DNA of 64,000 bases from JAHOYW01 sp963664605 (GTDB lineage: Bacteria > Verrucomicrobiota > Lentisphaeria > Victivallales > Victivallaceae), in contig OY761536.1 in NCBI GenBank assembly GCA_963664605.1, forward strand, positions 3,038,001-3,102,000, in the 5' to 3' direction. Of this stretch, positions 16,441-25,813 are shown in pieces. Under the pieces are notes generated by a model, which had not been told where the DNA came from, did no database searches, and saw nothing but the letters and a program-made list of their open reading frames with translations. Position numbers and translations under genes: made by a program. Positions within the stretch are counted from its first letter, which is position 1. Each line of letters begins with the position of its first letter.

Positions 16441-18696
16441 ATGATAAATTTAGAAAATAGAATAAGCTCATTAATAAATTTAATGAGTATTGAAGAAAAA
16501 GTCCTTCAGTTAACAATGAAAGACTTAAGTCGTCTTGAAATCAGTGAAGACGGCGAAATAACTCAAAGCTCACTTGAAGAACTTTTTGGTGGAAAAAGTT
16601 GTGGTACTTTACAATGTCCACTTTTTAATTCCAACCCAAAAGATGTCGCTCTACGTGTTGCTGCTGCACAAAAATATTTGAAACACAAAACTGCGCATGG
16701 TATCCCAGGAATACCTCTAACTGAAGGTCTTCACGGCTTATTGATTGCTGGCAGCACAATTTTTCCTCAATCAATTGCGCTAGGGTCTTCGTGGAATCCT
16801 GCTCTTGTTCATGATATGGCTGAAGTTATTGCCAAAGAAGCTAGTGCTTGTGGTGTAAAGCAACTGTTATCACCAGTGTTTGATGTTATACGCGATCATC
16901 GCTGGGGACGCGTCGAGGAATGTTACAGTGAAGATCCTTATTTGACTTCTGAGTTTGGGGCTGCATTTGTTTCTGGCGCACAAGGTCCGACCAGTCAAAC
17001 TCGCAACGGACTTGATGATGATCACGTTGCTTGTACCGCAAAACATTTTATTGGTTACAGTATGCCTTTGAGTGGCATAAATCTTGGTCCAACTTTATTT
17101 GGTGAACGTGAAATACGTTCAACATTTCTTGAACCATTTGAAAAGGCAATCAAAGAAGCCAATATTTATTCGGTGATGCCATCATATTCAGAAATTGACG
17201 GCGAGCCGGTGCATGCTAGTGCATTTTTATTGCGCGATATTCTGCGTGGTGAACTTGGTTTTAAAGGTTATACCATTTCCGATTATCTTGGTCTAAACAT
17301 GTTGATTGACTTTCAGAAAGTAGCTGTCGATAAAAAAAATGCCGCTTTACAAGCACTGACTGCAGGCGTTGACCTTGAAGCTCCTGATTTCGATACTTAT
17401 AAATTTATTCCTGAACTGCTAGAATCTGGCAAATTATCAATTGAAATCATTGATGAAGCGCTTGCGAACATTCTGCGGACAAAGTTTAAATGTGGACTTT
17501 TTGATCGGGATTTCATAGGTTTTAAAGAAAATATTATTCGTGCAGAGGAACATGTTGATCTATCTAGAAAGCTAGCTGAGGAATCTATTGTTCTGTTGAA
17601 AAATTCCAATTCAATTTTACCTTTAGCTGAAAATAAGTTTAAAAGACTTGCCGTCATTGGTCCCAATGCCGACCGGGTTCAATTCGGCGATTACTGTTGG
17701 ACCAATAACAAAAAATTCGGAATTACTGTTTATGAAGGTCTAAAATCTGCTTATTCTAAAAATGCCGAAATAGTGACTGTACCCGGTTGCGATATTTGGC
17801 GCACGATAAACGGAAATATTGGAGAAGCTGCTGAAATTGCGGTGGACTCTGATGCTGTTGTGTTGGTTCTTGGCGGTTCCAGTTTGCCACTAGGAGGCGT
17901 TGGATGGGAAAGCGATGACCCCGACAATACTCCATTATGTGGAGAAGGATATGACCGGGATAATCTTACACCGCCTGGATGCCAGATGGAATTATTTGAC
18001 GCAATTTACGCTACAGGCAAACCAATAATTGTAGTATTATTACACGGTCGTCCGTGGGCTATCCCTGAAATAGCCGAAAAAGCCGATGCGATCATTGAAG
18101 CATGGTACCCCGGAGAACAAGGAGGAAACGCGATTGCTGATATTATCTCAGGGAAAATCAATCCTTCAGGCAGGCTGGCAGTCTCAATTCCGCGCAGTGT
18201 TGGACAAATGCCGCTCTACTACAACCGCAAACCTTCTGGTAGCGGATATTATCAAGAGCCGGGTACTAAAGACAAACCAGGACGCGACTATGTTTTTGAA
18301 ACCCCAGCTCCATTGTATCCCTTCGGTTACGGCTTGAGCTATACTGATTTTAAATACAGTGAGATGAAGCTTTCCGCAAATAAAATATCTGCAAATAGTG
18401 AGCTCGAAGTAAAAGTCTCTGTTAAAAATATTGGTTCTCGCGTAGGATATGAAACCGTGCAGCTTTATATAAATGACTTGATTAGTTCGGTAACGACACC
18501 AGTTAAAGTTTTGCGTGGATTCAAGAAAGTCAAACTTGCTCCCGGAGAAACTACTGAAGTAAAATTCAAACTTGGTTTTGAAGATTTCGCTTTATGGAAT
18601 CGACAAATGCAAAAAATAGTGGAACCTGGTCAATTTGAAATTATAATCGGTCGTTCCGCGGAAGATATTGTCCGCAAAAAGATTGTTGAATCTTAG
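16441..18696 (+). CDS. Glycoside hydrolase family 3 beta-glycosidase
   Basis: The 751-residue protein has the full GH3 layout: N-terminal barrel (about 15-345), alpha/beta sandwich (about 375-600) and C-terminal fibronectin III-like domain (about 650-745). The nucleophile is Asp281 in GYTISDYLGL. Substrate-site motifs RWGRVEECYSEDP and CTAKHFIGYS are present. No signal peptide is seen, so it would release terminal beta-linked sugars (glucose or xylose are typical) from imported oligosaccharides. It lies 14 bases after the ADP-ribosylglycohydrolase-like gene and is likely co-transcribed. Confidence 0.92.
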   Translation: MINLENRISSLINLMSIEEKVLQLTMKDLSRLEISEDGEITQSSLEELFGGKSCGTLQCPLFNSNPKDVALRVAAAQKYLKHKTAHGIPGIPLTEGLHGLLIAGSTIFPQSIALGSSWNPALVHDMAEVIAKEASACGVKQLLSPVFDVIRDHRWGRVEECYSEDPYLTSEFGAAFVSGAQGPTSQTRNGLDDDHVACTAKHFIGYSMPLSGINLGPTLFGEREIRSTFLEPFEKAIKEANIYSVMPSYSEIDGEPVHASAFLLRDILRGELGFKGYTISDYLGLNMLIDFQKVAVDKKNAALQALTAGVDLEAPDFDTYKFIPELLESGKLSIEIIDEALANILRTKFKCGLFDRDFIGFKENIIRAEEHVDLSRKLAEESIVLLKNSNSILPLAENKFKRLAVIGPNADRVQFGDYCWTNNKKFGITVYEGLKSAYSKNAEIVTVPGCDIWRTINGNIGEAAEIAVDSDAVVLVLGGSSLPLGGVGWESDDPDNTPLCGEGYDRDNLTPPGCQMELFDAIYATGKPIIVVLLHGRPWAIPEIAEKADAIIEAWYPGEQGGNAIADIISGKINPSGRLAVSIPRSVGQMPLYYNRKPSGSGYYQEPGTKDKPGRDYVFETPAPLYPFGYGLSYTDFKYSEMKLSANKISANSELEVKVSVKNIGSRVGYETVQLYINDLISSVTTPVKVLRGFKKVKLAPGETTEVKFKLGFEDFALWNRQMQKIVEPGQFEIIIGRSAEDIVRKKIVES

Positions 18697-18730
18697 TTTA
18701 AGTTTTCGCGATTAACTAAAAGGATTATCA

Positions 18731-19528
18731 ATGAAAAGCATTAATTTATGGCCGGAAAGTTTTTCCACCGGAAAATCGAAAGGTGGAGAATTTGTTCCAA
18801 AACTGGATATTTATACGCTTGAAAAATCAAAAACGGCAGGAGCTGTTGTAATTTGTCCTGGAGGCGCTTATGAAGGTCGGGTTGCTTATGAAGGTAAAGA
18901 TGTAGCCTTGCATTTTAATAAACTTGGTTTTCATGCTTTCGTGCTTCAATATCGCGTCTCACCAAATCGTTTCCCGGCTCCTCAAGAGGATATTTTCCGA
19001 GCGATAAAAATAGTGCGTTCTAGAGCGGACGCGTGGAATGTTAAAAGTGATAAAATTGCTGTTTGCGGCTTTTCAGCAGGGGGACATCTTGCTGCGAGTT
19101 CAGGAATTTTATTTGATGAAGTAGAAGCTAACGCGAGCGACGAAGTGGATAAATATTCACAAACCCCAAATGCGTTAATTCTATGTTATCCGGTAATTTT
19201 AGCAGGTAAATATTCTCATATTGGCTCGTTTGACAGTCTACTTGGCAAGGAGGCAGAGCAGGAATTGCGGGAAAAATATTCTTTAGAAAAACGTATTACA
19301 ATGAAAACTCCACCAACTTTTCTGTGGCATACTGCCGAAGATGAAGCTGTTCCCGTAGAAAACAGTTTGTTTTTTGCTTTGGAACTGCGCAAATATAAAA
19401 TACCGTTTGAGTTGCATATATTCCCAGAAGGTAGGCATGGGCTGGGTCTCGGTATGGATTCTGAAATTTCGGAAGTGCAAGTATGGTCAAAGCTTTGTGG
19501 AATATGGTTAAAAAAAATGAATTGGTAA
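18731..19528 (+). CDS. Alpha/beta-hydrolase, acetyl-xylan-esterase-like
   Basis: The 265-residue alpha/beta hydrolase has the oxyanion-hole segment CPGGAY and the nucleophile Ser115 in GFSAGG. The Asp is in AEDEAVP and the catalytic His in EGRHGLG. Length and motifs fit the Axe/BD-FAE-type esterases that deacetylate sugars. No signal peptide is present, so it would act on imported oligosaccharides beside the GH3 enzyme. It is the last gene of the operon; the conjugative element begins about 70 bases after it. Confidence 0.82.
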   Translation: MKSINLWPESFSTGKSKGGEFVPKLDIYTLEKSKTAGAVVICPGGAYEGRVAYEGKDVALHFNKLGFHAFVLQYRVSPNRFPAPQEDIFRAIKIVRSRADAWNVKSDKIAVCGFSAGGHLAASSGILFDEVEANASDEVDKYSQTPNALILCYPVILAGKYSHIGSFDSLLGKEAEQELREKYSLEKRITMKTPPTFLWHTAEDEAVPVENSLFFALELRKYKIPFELHIFPEGRHGLGLGMDSEISEVQVWSKLCGIWLKKMNW

Positions 19529-19598
19529 TTTGTAAAAAAGGTGATTTGATGTTTTTAGGTATCCCTAATGATGTGCTTCGTAGCTGTGACACATTTTA

Positions 19599-19946
19599 TT
19601 ACTTGGTTATTTTATTGATATCGGATATTCTGGGACGATTAACCTTGAGCCATTTTACAAAGCGGTTAAACTTTGCCACGGTGCTGGGCGAAGGCTCTCC
19701 ACGTACTATCCTATACTTCCTGAAAACGTCTGACAGCGGGAATGGCTCAAGGCTATCAACTTCAATTCCCAATATTTCACGACGTTGTCTTTCAGCGCGC
19801 TCTCTTTTAAGCATCGCGTGTAATTCATCGTGAAAGATTTTCGCTTCTTTCTTTGATCTTGTTCTGGTGGACACCCATTTTCGACGATTACCGCCATTAT
19901 AAAGAACGGCGTACCAATAAGGAGAATTTTTCTGTTTTGTAAGCAT
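19599..19946 (-). pseudogene. Truncated tyrosine recombinase/integrase (N-terminal part)
   Basis: The 115-residue ORF has the N-terminal arm-binding-like domain of phage-type integrases (PYWYAVLYNGGNRRKWVSTR...SKKEAKIFHDELH) and the beginning of the core-binding domain (LSDVFRKYRIVRGEPSPST...). It stops at ITK, where about 250 further residues including the catalytic R-H-R-Y set would normally follow. No integrase sequence appears beyond in any frame. The break at about 19.6 kb marks the left border of the conjugative element against the sugar operon. Confidence 0.75.
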
Positions 19947-19999
19947 GTTACAGTTCCTTAGTTTAATTTTTTTATATTGAATATTATTTTGTCGACCAG

Positions 20000-20119
20000 T
20001 CGATGGGAACTTTCCTGCCGCCGGTGCTTGAGCGATGCTTGCTGACAGCCATATTCCTATTACTGGGGAAATTGACTTCTGCTCGTAAATTGAATTTTGT
20101 AAATAAATTGCAAACGCTC
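20000..20119 (-). pseudogene. Decayed duplicate of the 3' end of the coupling-protein gene
   Basis: On the minus strand this stretch encodes AIYLQNSIYEQKSISPVIGI then WLSASIAQ, nearly the same as AIYLQNSIYEQKSLFPAIGT then WLAASIAH at the C-terminus of the coupling protein at 20425-22506. It loses the frame before the end (GRKVPIDI becomes GKFPSTG). It is a partial duplicate that has been diverging, sitting between the truncated integrase and the intact gene. Confidence 0.8.
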
Positions 20120-20152
20120 ATATAGAACAGTCAAAAAATAGATGGCTTGAGT

Positions 20153-20389
20153 TTAATTTTCATCATTTATAAAATTTTTGCACTTGCACAATTTCCCATC
20201 TTCAGTTATTAATTTAATGAGCCTGTCATCAATTTCCTTATCCAAAGCAGCATAGGATATTATTGGTTCAAGTTCGCATTTATCATTGTATTCTTCTGGA
20301 TTGTCTTGAAGTTTAGCGCAACTGTAGCAATTGTGTGCCAGCCAGTCCATAAACTTTGCTTCATCGGGAAAAATTTCATTTAATATCAT
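20153..20389 (-). CDS. Small cysteine-containing hypothetical protein
   Basis: A 78-residue protein with two cysteine pairs (CYSC near residue 21, CKCKNF near the end) and a further Cys in KCELEP, an arrangement that could hold a metal. Short proteins of this kind, with a C..C...CELE...C.C pattern, are common in phage and conjugative elements, but no function is known to me. It is the last gene of the transfer block before the degraded border. Confidence 0.55.
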   Translation of the reverse strand: MILNEIFPDEAKFMDWLAHNCYSCAKLQDNPEEYNDKCELEPIISYAALDKEIDDRLIKLITEDGKLCKCKNFINDEN

Positions 20390-20424
20390 CTTTATGTGTT
20401 TCCTTTTTTAATGGAGTGATTTAC

Positions 20425-22506
20425 TTATATATCAATGGGTACTTTCCTGCCGCCGGCGCTTTTGAATAAACGATGAGCTATGCTTGCCGCCAGCCATGTT
20501 CCTATTGCCGGAAAAAGAGACTTTTGCTCGTAAATGGAGTTCTGTAAATAAATTGCAAGCGCCAATGAAAATCCTAGATAGAGCCAGCTTATCACGGTTA
20601 GCGGAACCCGGTTGATGATTTTGTATTTATACCGGTGTTTCTTCCTGATTGCATACCAGAAGATCTCCATCAGAATAGCAAGTGAAGCCCAGAAAGTGTC
20701 AAGCATGAATCCCGCGAACCATATAAGAATGGTAGCCAGTGTAACGATTCCAATTTTGGGAATAGCTAAGAAAAAATAATCTTGTTCGGAATAAACAAGG
20801 TATACCCCGGCTGTTACAAGCGTGGAACAAAATACAAAAACGGTGAATGTCAGCCAGTCATAGCAATAGAGACAAAAGGCCCCGCCTGTATCTTTATTGC
20901 CGATTTTTGGAACTGCAGGGCAACGCCGCACCAGACGTGCGCCGCAGACCCGGCGGCATTGTTGTTCAATTGATCCCCGGACAAAAACATCTCCGTTTTT
21001 GAGTACGCGTCCGGACTGCCAGTAAATATAACCGACCCGGCATTGTCCCCTTGGTCCTCCGGTTTGTAGTGTGGTGAATTGAACGATATCAACTTTATAA
21101 TCTTTCTGCTCAGACCAGCCCTCGGAATAATTGTCAGATCTGTTGTAATCGCCTTTCATGCCACCGGATTTGCTGTCTCCGATGTTCTGACTGCGACGCC
21201 TAATGACTTCCTGCCCTATACTGTCGGCAGCCCATTTATTAGTGGTATGATCTCCGTTCTGGCAAAAAATCTTTGTTCCGAGATTTCCTAAAAGCGAGTT
21301 TGCTTTCTCCTTGCCGTAGCCATCATAGAGATTATCCAAGTTCTGCGTCGCATAAACCGTAAGGGTTCGGGATGAACGGGCGGTAGTCTGGAATTTCTGG
21401 TCATATTCTAAAGCGAAAAACTGGCATTCATCACCCCACAGGAACACGGGAAGCGCATTGGGATTGGAAATATCCTCACGCCGTTCAATCATTTTTTCAA
21501 AACAAAGTTTGATGATCGCGGCGCTCATCTGACCGACCAGACCGTGCCGTTTAACATCCTGATCGACAATCAGGATTTTCCCTTTACGATAGAGGTCTTC
21601 TATCGCCAGCGAACTTTCTTTTGCACCGAAGCATCGTAGAAATTCACCGCGCAGCATGGAGTCGGCAAGCACGGTGAATGATGAAATAGTATTGCTCCGG
21701 GTACGCTCGTCCAATTGAGGAAACTCAACCAGAAAATAATTGTACCCGAGTTCATAGTCCGGTCCGTGATTTTCTCCGTTAAAAATGCTTTTTAAGAGCA
21801 GCGAACTGCAAAACTGTTTTGCGCAATCAATAACATTTTGATTGAATTTATTGCCATGTTCCTGATGATGACGTTCAAAGTCGGCTACAACCTGAACAAA
21901 ATCGCTTTTAGATTTGTGAAATTCGCGAATTTCCGGATCTTGACAATAGTTTTGAAATTTCTTAAGATATTCTTGCAGTTCCTCTGCGGCCTCATTGGAA
22001 CGAAGCGTTGTGTCAATCACCGCTTTGATATTGGGAAGCGTAACTGCTTCATGAGCCAGCACAAGAAGCGAAATAGTATTTCGCAGGAACTGTTTTATCG
22101 CATTCTGCCAGTATTCATCTGAAGTGCCGCCGTTACGCTTGTCTTTGGTAATCCTGACTACTTCCAGAAAAATACCGACAACATTTTCAATCTGACCGCC
22201 GCCGGCTTCCTGTGGACGGGATAATTCGTAATCAAGAAAACAGAAAGTCTGCTCGCTAAGTTTAATCAGATCTTTTTCCCGGCCTTTTTCACGGGCGTAA
22301 GCTTCCCAGGTTTCGCACTCATCAGGTTTGGCGCAAAAAACAATACCGCCATAACCCAGTTCAAGGAATCTCATGGCAATACTCCGAAGCGGACCGGAGC
22401 TTTTTCCGGAACCGGTCATCCCGAAGCAGATCAGCCCGGTTGAGGCGTCACGGGTCGTCCAGGAATTTCCTTCAAAATTCATAATCTCCGTATCAAGAAC
22501 CGACAT
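20425..22506 (-). CDS. virD4: VirD4/TraG-type coupling protein with C-terminal membrane domain
   Basis: The 693-residue ATPase carries Walker A GMTGSGKS (29-36) and a Walker B-like FLWGDECQF (about 350), and resembles type IV coupling proteins that bring the relaxase-DNA complex to the VirB channel. Known coupling proteins have N-terminal membrane helices. Here the ATPase starts at once and about four hydrophobic helices lie at the C-terminus (WLTFTVFVFCSTLVTAGVYL at about 548, then three more to residue 670). A Cys-rich segment (CRRVCGARLVRRC) precedes them. It lies 4 bases after the 147-residue membrane protein gene. Confidence 0.82.
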   Translation of the reverse strand: MSVLDTEIMNFEGNSWTTRDASTGLICFGMTGSGKSSGPLRSIAMRFLELGYGGIVFCAKPDECETWEAYAREKGREKDLIKLSEQTFCFLDYELSRPQEAGGGQIENVVGIFLEVVRITKDKRNGGTSDEYWQNAIKQFLRNTISLLVLAHEAVTLPNIKAVIDTTLRSNEAAEELQEYLKKFQNYCQDPEIREFHKSKSDFVQVVADFERHHQEHGNKFNQNVIDCAKQFCSSLLLKSIFNGENHGPDYELGYNYFLVEFPQLDERTRSNTISSFTVLADSMLRGEFLRCFGAKESSLAIEDLYRKGKILIVDQDVKRHGLVGQMSAAIIKLCFEKMIERREDISNPNALPVFLWGDECQFFALEYDQKFQTTARSSRTLTVYATQNLDNLYDGYGKEKANSLLGNLGTKIFCQNGDHTTNKWAADSIGQEVIRRRSQNIGDSKSGGMKGDYNRSDNYSEGWSEQKDYKVDIVQFTTLQTGGPRGQCRVGYIYWQSGRVLKNGDVFVRGSIEQQCRRVCGARLVRRCPAVPKIGNKDTGGAFCLYCYDWLTFTVFVFCSTLVTAGVYLVYSEQDYFFLAIPKIGIVTLATILIWFAGFMLDTFWASLAILMEIFWYAIRKKHRYKYKIINRVPLTVISWLYLGFSLALAIYLQNSIYEQKSLFPAIGTWLAASIAHRLFKSAGGRKVPIDI

Positions 22507-22510
22507 TTAA

Positions 22511-22954
22511 TCACCATATAATGAGAGTGTAAAGATAAAAGACGCCGATTCCAGCCAATAAGGAAATCAGCAACATGGCCGAAAATACGAGACTCCGGGT
22601 CAGAAAACGTTCACGATGCAGTGCAATCAGCCGCCGGAACTGCGAACGGAAAATCAACTGCTGTTCAGCCACCATCTCCATCATCATATGATTTCGCTCT
22701 TTATAAGCCGCGATCAAATTATCACCTATTACCTTGTGTTGTTCCTGAACCTTAATGTAGCTCTGTTCTATAGCACGATGAAGCAGTTCCATTTCCAGCA
22801 GAATAGCATAAATGATGTCATTAGGGTGTTCCGTATCAGAATACAATGACAGATGTTCGACAACTTTATCACAGGACATGGACGTGTCATGCTCTGTTAA
22901 AGACTTAAGGACAACTTCACGCAAAGTCCCATTAGATTTTTTTTCTTTATTCAT
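22511..22954 (-). CDS. Hypothetical protein with C-terminal membrane helix
   Basis: A 147-residue protein, mostly helical, with one membrane helix near the C-terminus (SLVFSAMLLISLLAGIGVFY) and no recognised family. It lies 4 bases upstream of the coupling-protein gene and may work with it. A GAGGTG site precedes the ATG. Confidence 0.65.
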   Translation of the reverse strand: MNKEKKSNGTLREVVLKSLTEHDTSMSCDKVVEHLSLYSDTEHPNDIIYAILLEMELLHRAIEQSYIKVQEQHKVIGDNLIAAYKERNHMMMEMVAEQQLIFRSQFRRLIALHRERFLTRSLVFSAMLLISLLAGIGVFYLYTLIIW

Positions 22955-23014
22955 AAATCACCTCTTGTAAAAATCCTGTCCGCAAGGGATCATCCTCACG
23001 GACAGGAGCTGTTA

Positions 23015-25813
23015 TTATCTGGACATACCAGTATTTTTACGGGTTTGACTTTTCCCGCGTTCTTTAGCGGGGGCGGGTTGCTCCTTCTTTGGAGCTTCCT
23101 TTTCCCGGCTTTCTTTCAAAAGACGGGAGAAATCGCCTTGAGTGAGTTTAGCTTTTTCTTTCGATGTCAATGCTGGAAGCAGGTTGTTGGCAATCTTTTT
23201 TTCGATAATTGCCAACTGCTGAGGCGCGATTGGCTCTCCGGCCAAAGCATCATTAATCATTTGGCTGGCAGCGGTTCGCGTTACATTTTCCGGAATTTCC
23301 TGGATTTTTCCCTGTTCGCGAAGATCATTAAGCACTTTCATCTGGGAATCGGAAGCCGGATAATCGAGTTCCTTGAACTCCGGCATGTCCGTTTTAGGAC
23401 GTTTACCGTTGGCAATATCAATCAGAAGCGATGCGGTTCCACGTGTCATCTGATCCAGTTCCGGTTTGGGAATCCGCTCCAGTTTTTCCTCATGAACAAG
23501 GCGTACCACCATATCCTTTTGAGCACGGGAAGCAGGCGCCGCTTCCAAAGCTTTCCCCGCATCGGTAAAAGATATGTTTTCTATCACCTCCGGTGTGAGT
23601 TCTGCAGGAAGCTCCTTACGTTCGGCAAGATGAAGAAGAGCTTCTTTCTGTTTTTCCGTCGCCGGGCTGTCGGGATCACGTTCAGCAGGACCGTCTTTGT
23701 AGGCTTTATCAAGGATCGCGCTTGCCACGGAAGCAGAAAGATTGTAATCTTCCAGAGGCTCAATACGCTTTTCCTCAACCAGTTTTTTCACCGCGTCAAT
23801 CTGTCTTTCTGAAGCTGGCAGCGAACCGATCAGGCGACTGGCTTGAAGCTGGTTGAGTTTATCAATATCCGCCTCGGTAACTGTGGGAGAATTAAAAATC
23901 TGCCCAATCGCTTCCTGCGGAAAGCTATTTTCTTCCAGTGCCTGCTGGATGAAATCCTTTTGGCGGTCGCTTGCCGGACGGCGGGCATAAGCACGGTCTA
24001 TTTTATCGCGCCCTTCCTCTTCTGAAAGATTTTTCCAACGAGGCCACGGCATACGTGGAACATCTCCGTTATCCATAAGGTTTTTAAGTTCACGCCGCGT
24101 TGTGTCGGTGATAGGGTTTTCCGGTTCCTCAAAAGTCATGGCCTGTTGAGGAGCATTGTCTATAATGAAGTTCGCCTCCAGCTTGGATAGTGAAACGAGA
24201 TCATCCTCTGTGATTTCAATTCGTTCCTCGTCACCCATTGACAAGAGAAGCGTTTTCTGTTTTTCAGTCGCCGTGTCATCGAAGCCGCGCACATAATCGC
24301 GGGCATTTTCGAGGTCAAGATTTTTGAATTCATCTCCAGTGAGGCGTTCCATTCTGCCTGATGAAGTCAGGCGTCCAATCATTTTTTTGTAGTCATTGAG
24401 TGTGATTTCCTGCATTTTTCTGATTCCTTTTATTTTGTTTTTGGTTTCCTTCGATTTTGAAAAAGAAGAACTAATCAATTCTTCATCGAAGTCGATTCCC
24501 GCTTCACTGAAGCGGTTTTCAAGTTGCACCATCTCCAGCGCGGTCGCTGGAGGCGGCTGTTTGAAAAAATCCAGCCATTCACCAGGATGGTCATGTTCCG
24601 GCAACAGTGGGATTTTTGCGGCAAAATCTTCTGCTTTAGCAAGGTCAAGCCTCAGCCAGTCGTTTTTCGGCATTTGCATCACGATGCCAGCATTGACGAG
24701 CTTAGAGAATAAGACCTTGTAAAAAGAGAGCATAGCTTCACTTCGGTTAAGCGCAGTATCCGCTTCAAATCCGAGTTCAAGCTTGCCGCGTTTCAGGGAG
24801 ATTCCCCAGGTTTTGAAAGCATTGCGCAAAGCGGATGTGGAGCCGCCCGGCAATGCTTCGGACTTATCCTGACGGAAGTAATCCAGCCAGGCATAGCCAC
24901 CTGTGATTTCTTCACGGCGATGAATGATCCGCTCTTCCAAATCTTCATTCGCCATGAGAAATTTGTCTTCCTGAAGATGGAGCGTATGCGCCCCGGCACG
25001 GACATTAGGACCACGCAAAGCGCTATCCTCGGAAGCCTTGTTGAAAGAAGACTCTCCGAAACGCGATTTCCGCAACTCGTCATCGCTTACGCTTTCGTCA
25101 AATCCCGAACTGGGGAAATCCATCTCGGGAAATCCTCGCTTAGAGACACGAAATTCCGCGAGGTTAACGAAACGCTTCCGTTCGAGATCATCATCTCCCT
25201 GCCAGATGATCTCCGATTCAGTAAGCGCCGGAAGCGAATGAATTATCTCATCCGCCTGCTGAATGGAAACGCGCTCAATATCCAAAGGCTCAACCACTCC
25301 CATCCGCACCAGACGGGAAAGGAGATCGCCCTGATCCTTGCGGAGCATCTCCTGTGCCTGTTCCTCGTTGAGGCTGGTGTTACTGCAGAAAGCATTTTGT
25401 ACTTGTTCAACTTCCAGCGACATTCCCCAGCGCTGAAAAAGCTTGAGAAGCATTTTCTTATCCACCGAATCGAAATCGCGCTGCAAATAGCCTTTCCATG
25501 CTTCCGGGGTATATTCCGCCGCGGTATGACGCTCAGGTAATGACTGAAGCCGACGTTTTGTCAATTCGTCCAGCACTTGACGGTTTAAGCCTTCCGGCGT
25601 CAAATCGAAACAAGCAATCTCCAGTTCACCTGCCTGTGCGTCCTTAACTGTATAGCGGCATTCATACATGGTCGGCAACCCCGCCACAATCTCTTGTGTT
25701 TTGTCATGGTTGACCAAGTCAAGATTCATGGGAGCAATTGCCCCCATGCGGATCAGGCGGGCCGCCAGATCACGATCAGATATGCCATTAATGAATGTAC
25801 TTTCCGGCATCAT
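23015..25813 (-). CDS. Large protein built of about a dozen repeated SAP-like modules
   Basis: The 932-residue protein has no signal peptide. Residues from about 480 onward consist of 40-55-residue modules with the pattern PAS-x-x-Q-K...L...G-x-L...(L/T)-x-x-x-A-S-x-x-I (for example PATEKQKEALLHLAERKELP). Related but looser modules lie in the N-terminal half (DRDLAARLIRMGAIAPMNLD, QGDLLSRLVRMGVVEPLDIE), alternating with a W-FF...WGISL segment seen three times. Similar TxKQ..L..G..LT..EAS..I modules occur singly in phage and plasmid proteins and may bind nucleic acid. The start overlaps the ParA-type gene by 4 bases. Confidence 0.75.
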   Translation of the reverse strand: MMPESTFINGISDRDLAARLIRMGAIAPMNLDLVNHDKTQEIVAGLPTMYECRYTVKDAQAGELEIACFDLTPEGLNRQVLDELTKRRLQSLPERHTAAEYTPEAWKGYLQRDFDSVDKKMLLKLFQRWGMSLEVEQVQNAFCSNTSLNEEQAQEMLRKDQGDLLSRLVRMGVVEPLDIERVSIQQADEIIHSLPALTESEIIWQGDDDLERKRFVNLAEFRVSKRGFPEMDFPSSGFDESVSDDELRKSRFGESSFNKASEDSALRGPNVRAGAHTLHLQEDKFLMANEDLEERIIHRREEITGGYAWLDYFRQDKSEALPGGSTSALRNAFKTWGISLKRGKLELGFEADTALNRSEAMLSFYKVLFSKLVNAGIVMQMPKNDWLRLDLAKAEDFAAKIPLLPEHDHPGEWLDFFKQPPPATALEMVQLENRFSEAGIDFDEELISSSFSKSKETKNKIKGIRKMQEITLNDYKKMIGRLTSSGRMERLTGDEFKNLDLENARDYVRGFDDTATEKQKTLLLSMGDEERIEITEDDLVSLSKLEANFIIDNAPQQAMTFEEPENPITDTTRRELKNLMDNGDVPRMPWPRWKNLSEEEGRDKIDRAYARRPASDRQKDFIQQALEENSFPQEAIGQIFNSPTVTEADIDKLNQLQASRLIGSLPASERQIDAVKKLVEEKRIEPLEDYNLSASVASAILDKAYKDGPAERDPDSPATEKQKEALLHLAERKELPAELTPEVIENISFTDAGKALEAAPASRAQKDMVVRLVHEEKLERIPKPELDQMTRGTASLLIDIANGKRPKTDMPEFKELDYPASDSQMKVLNDLREQGKIQEIPENVTRTAASQMINDALAGEPIAPQQLAIIEKKIANNLLPALTSKEKAKLTQGDFSRLLKESREKEAPKKEQPAPAKERGKSQTRKNTGMSR

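Noticed and set aside
19483..19833. A 116-codon plus-strand ORF at the element border
   Set aside because: It runs out of the esterase gene in another frame and is antisense to the integrase fragment.
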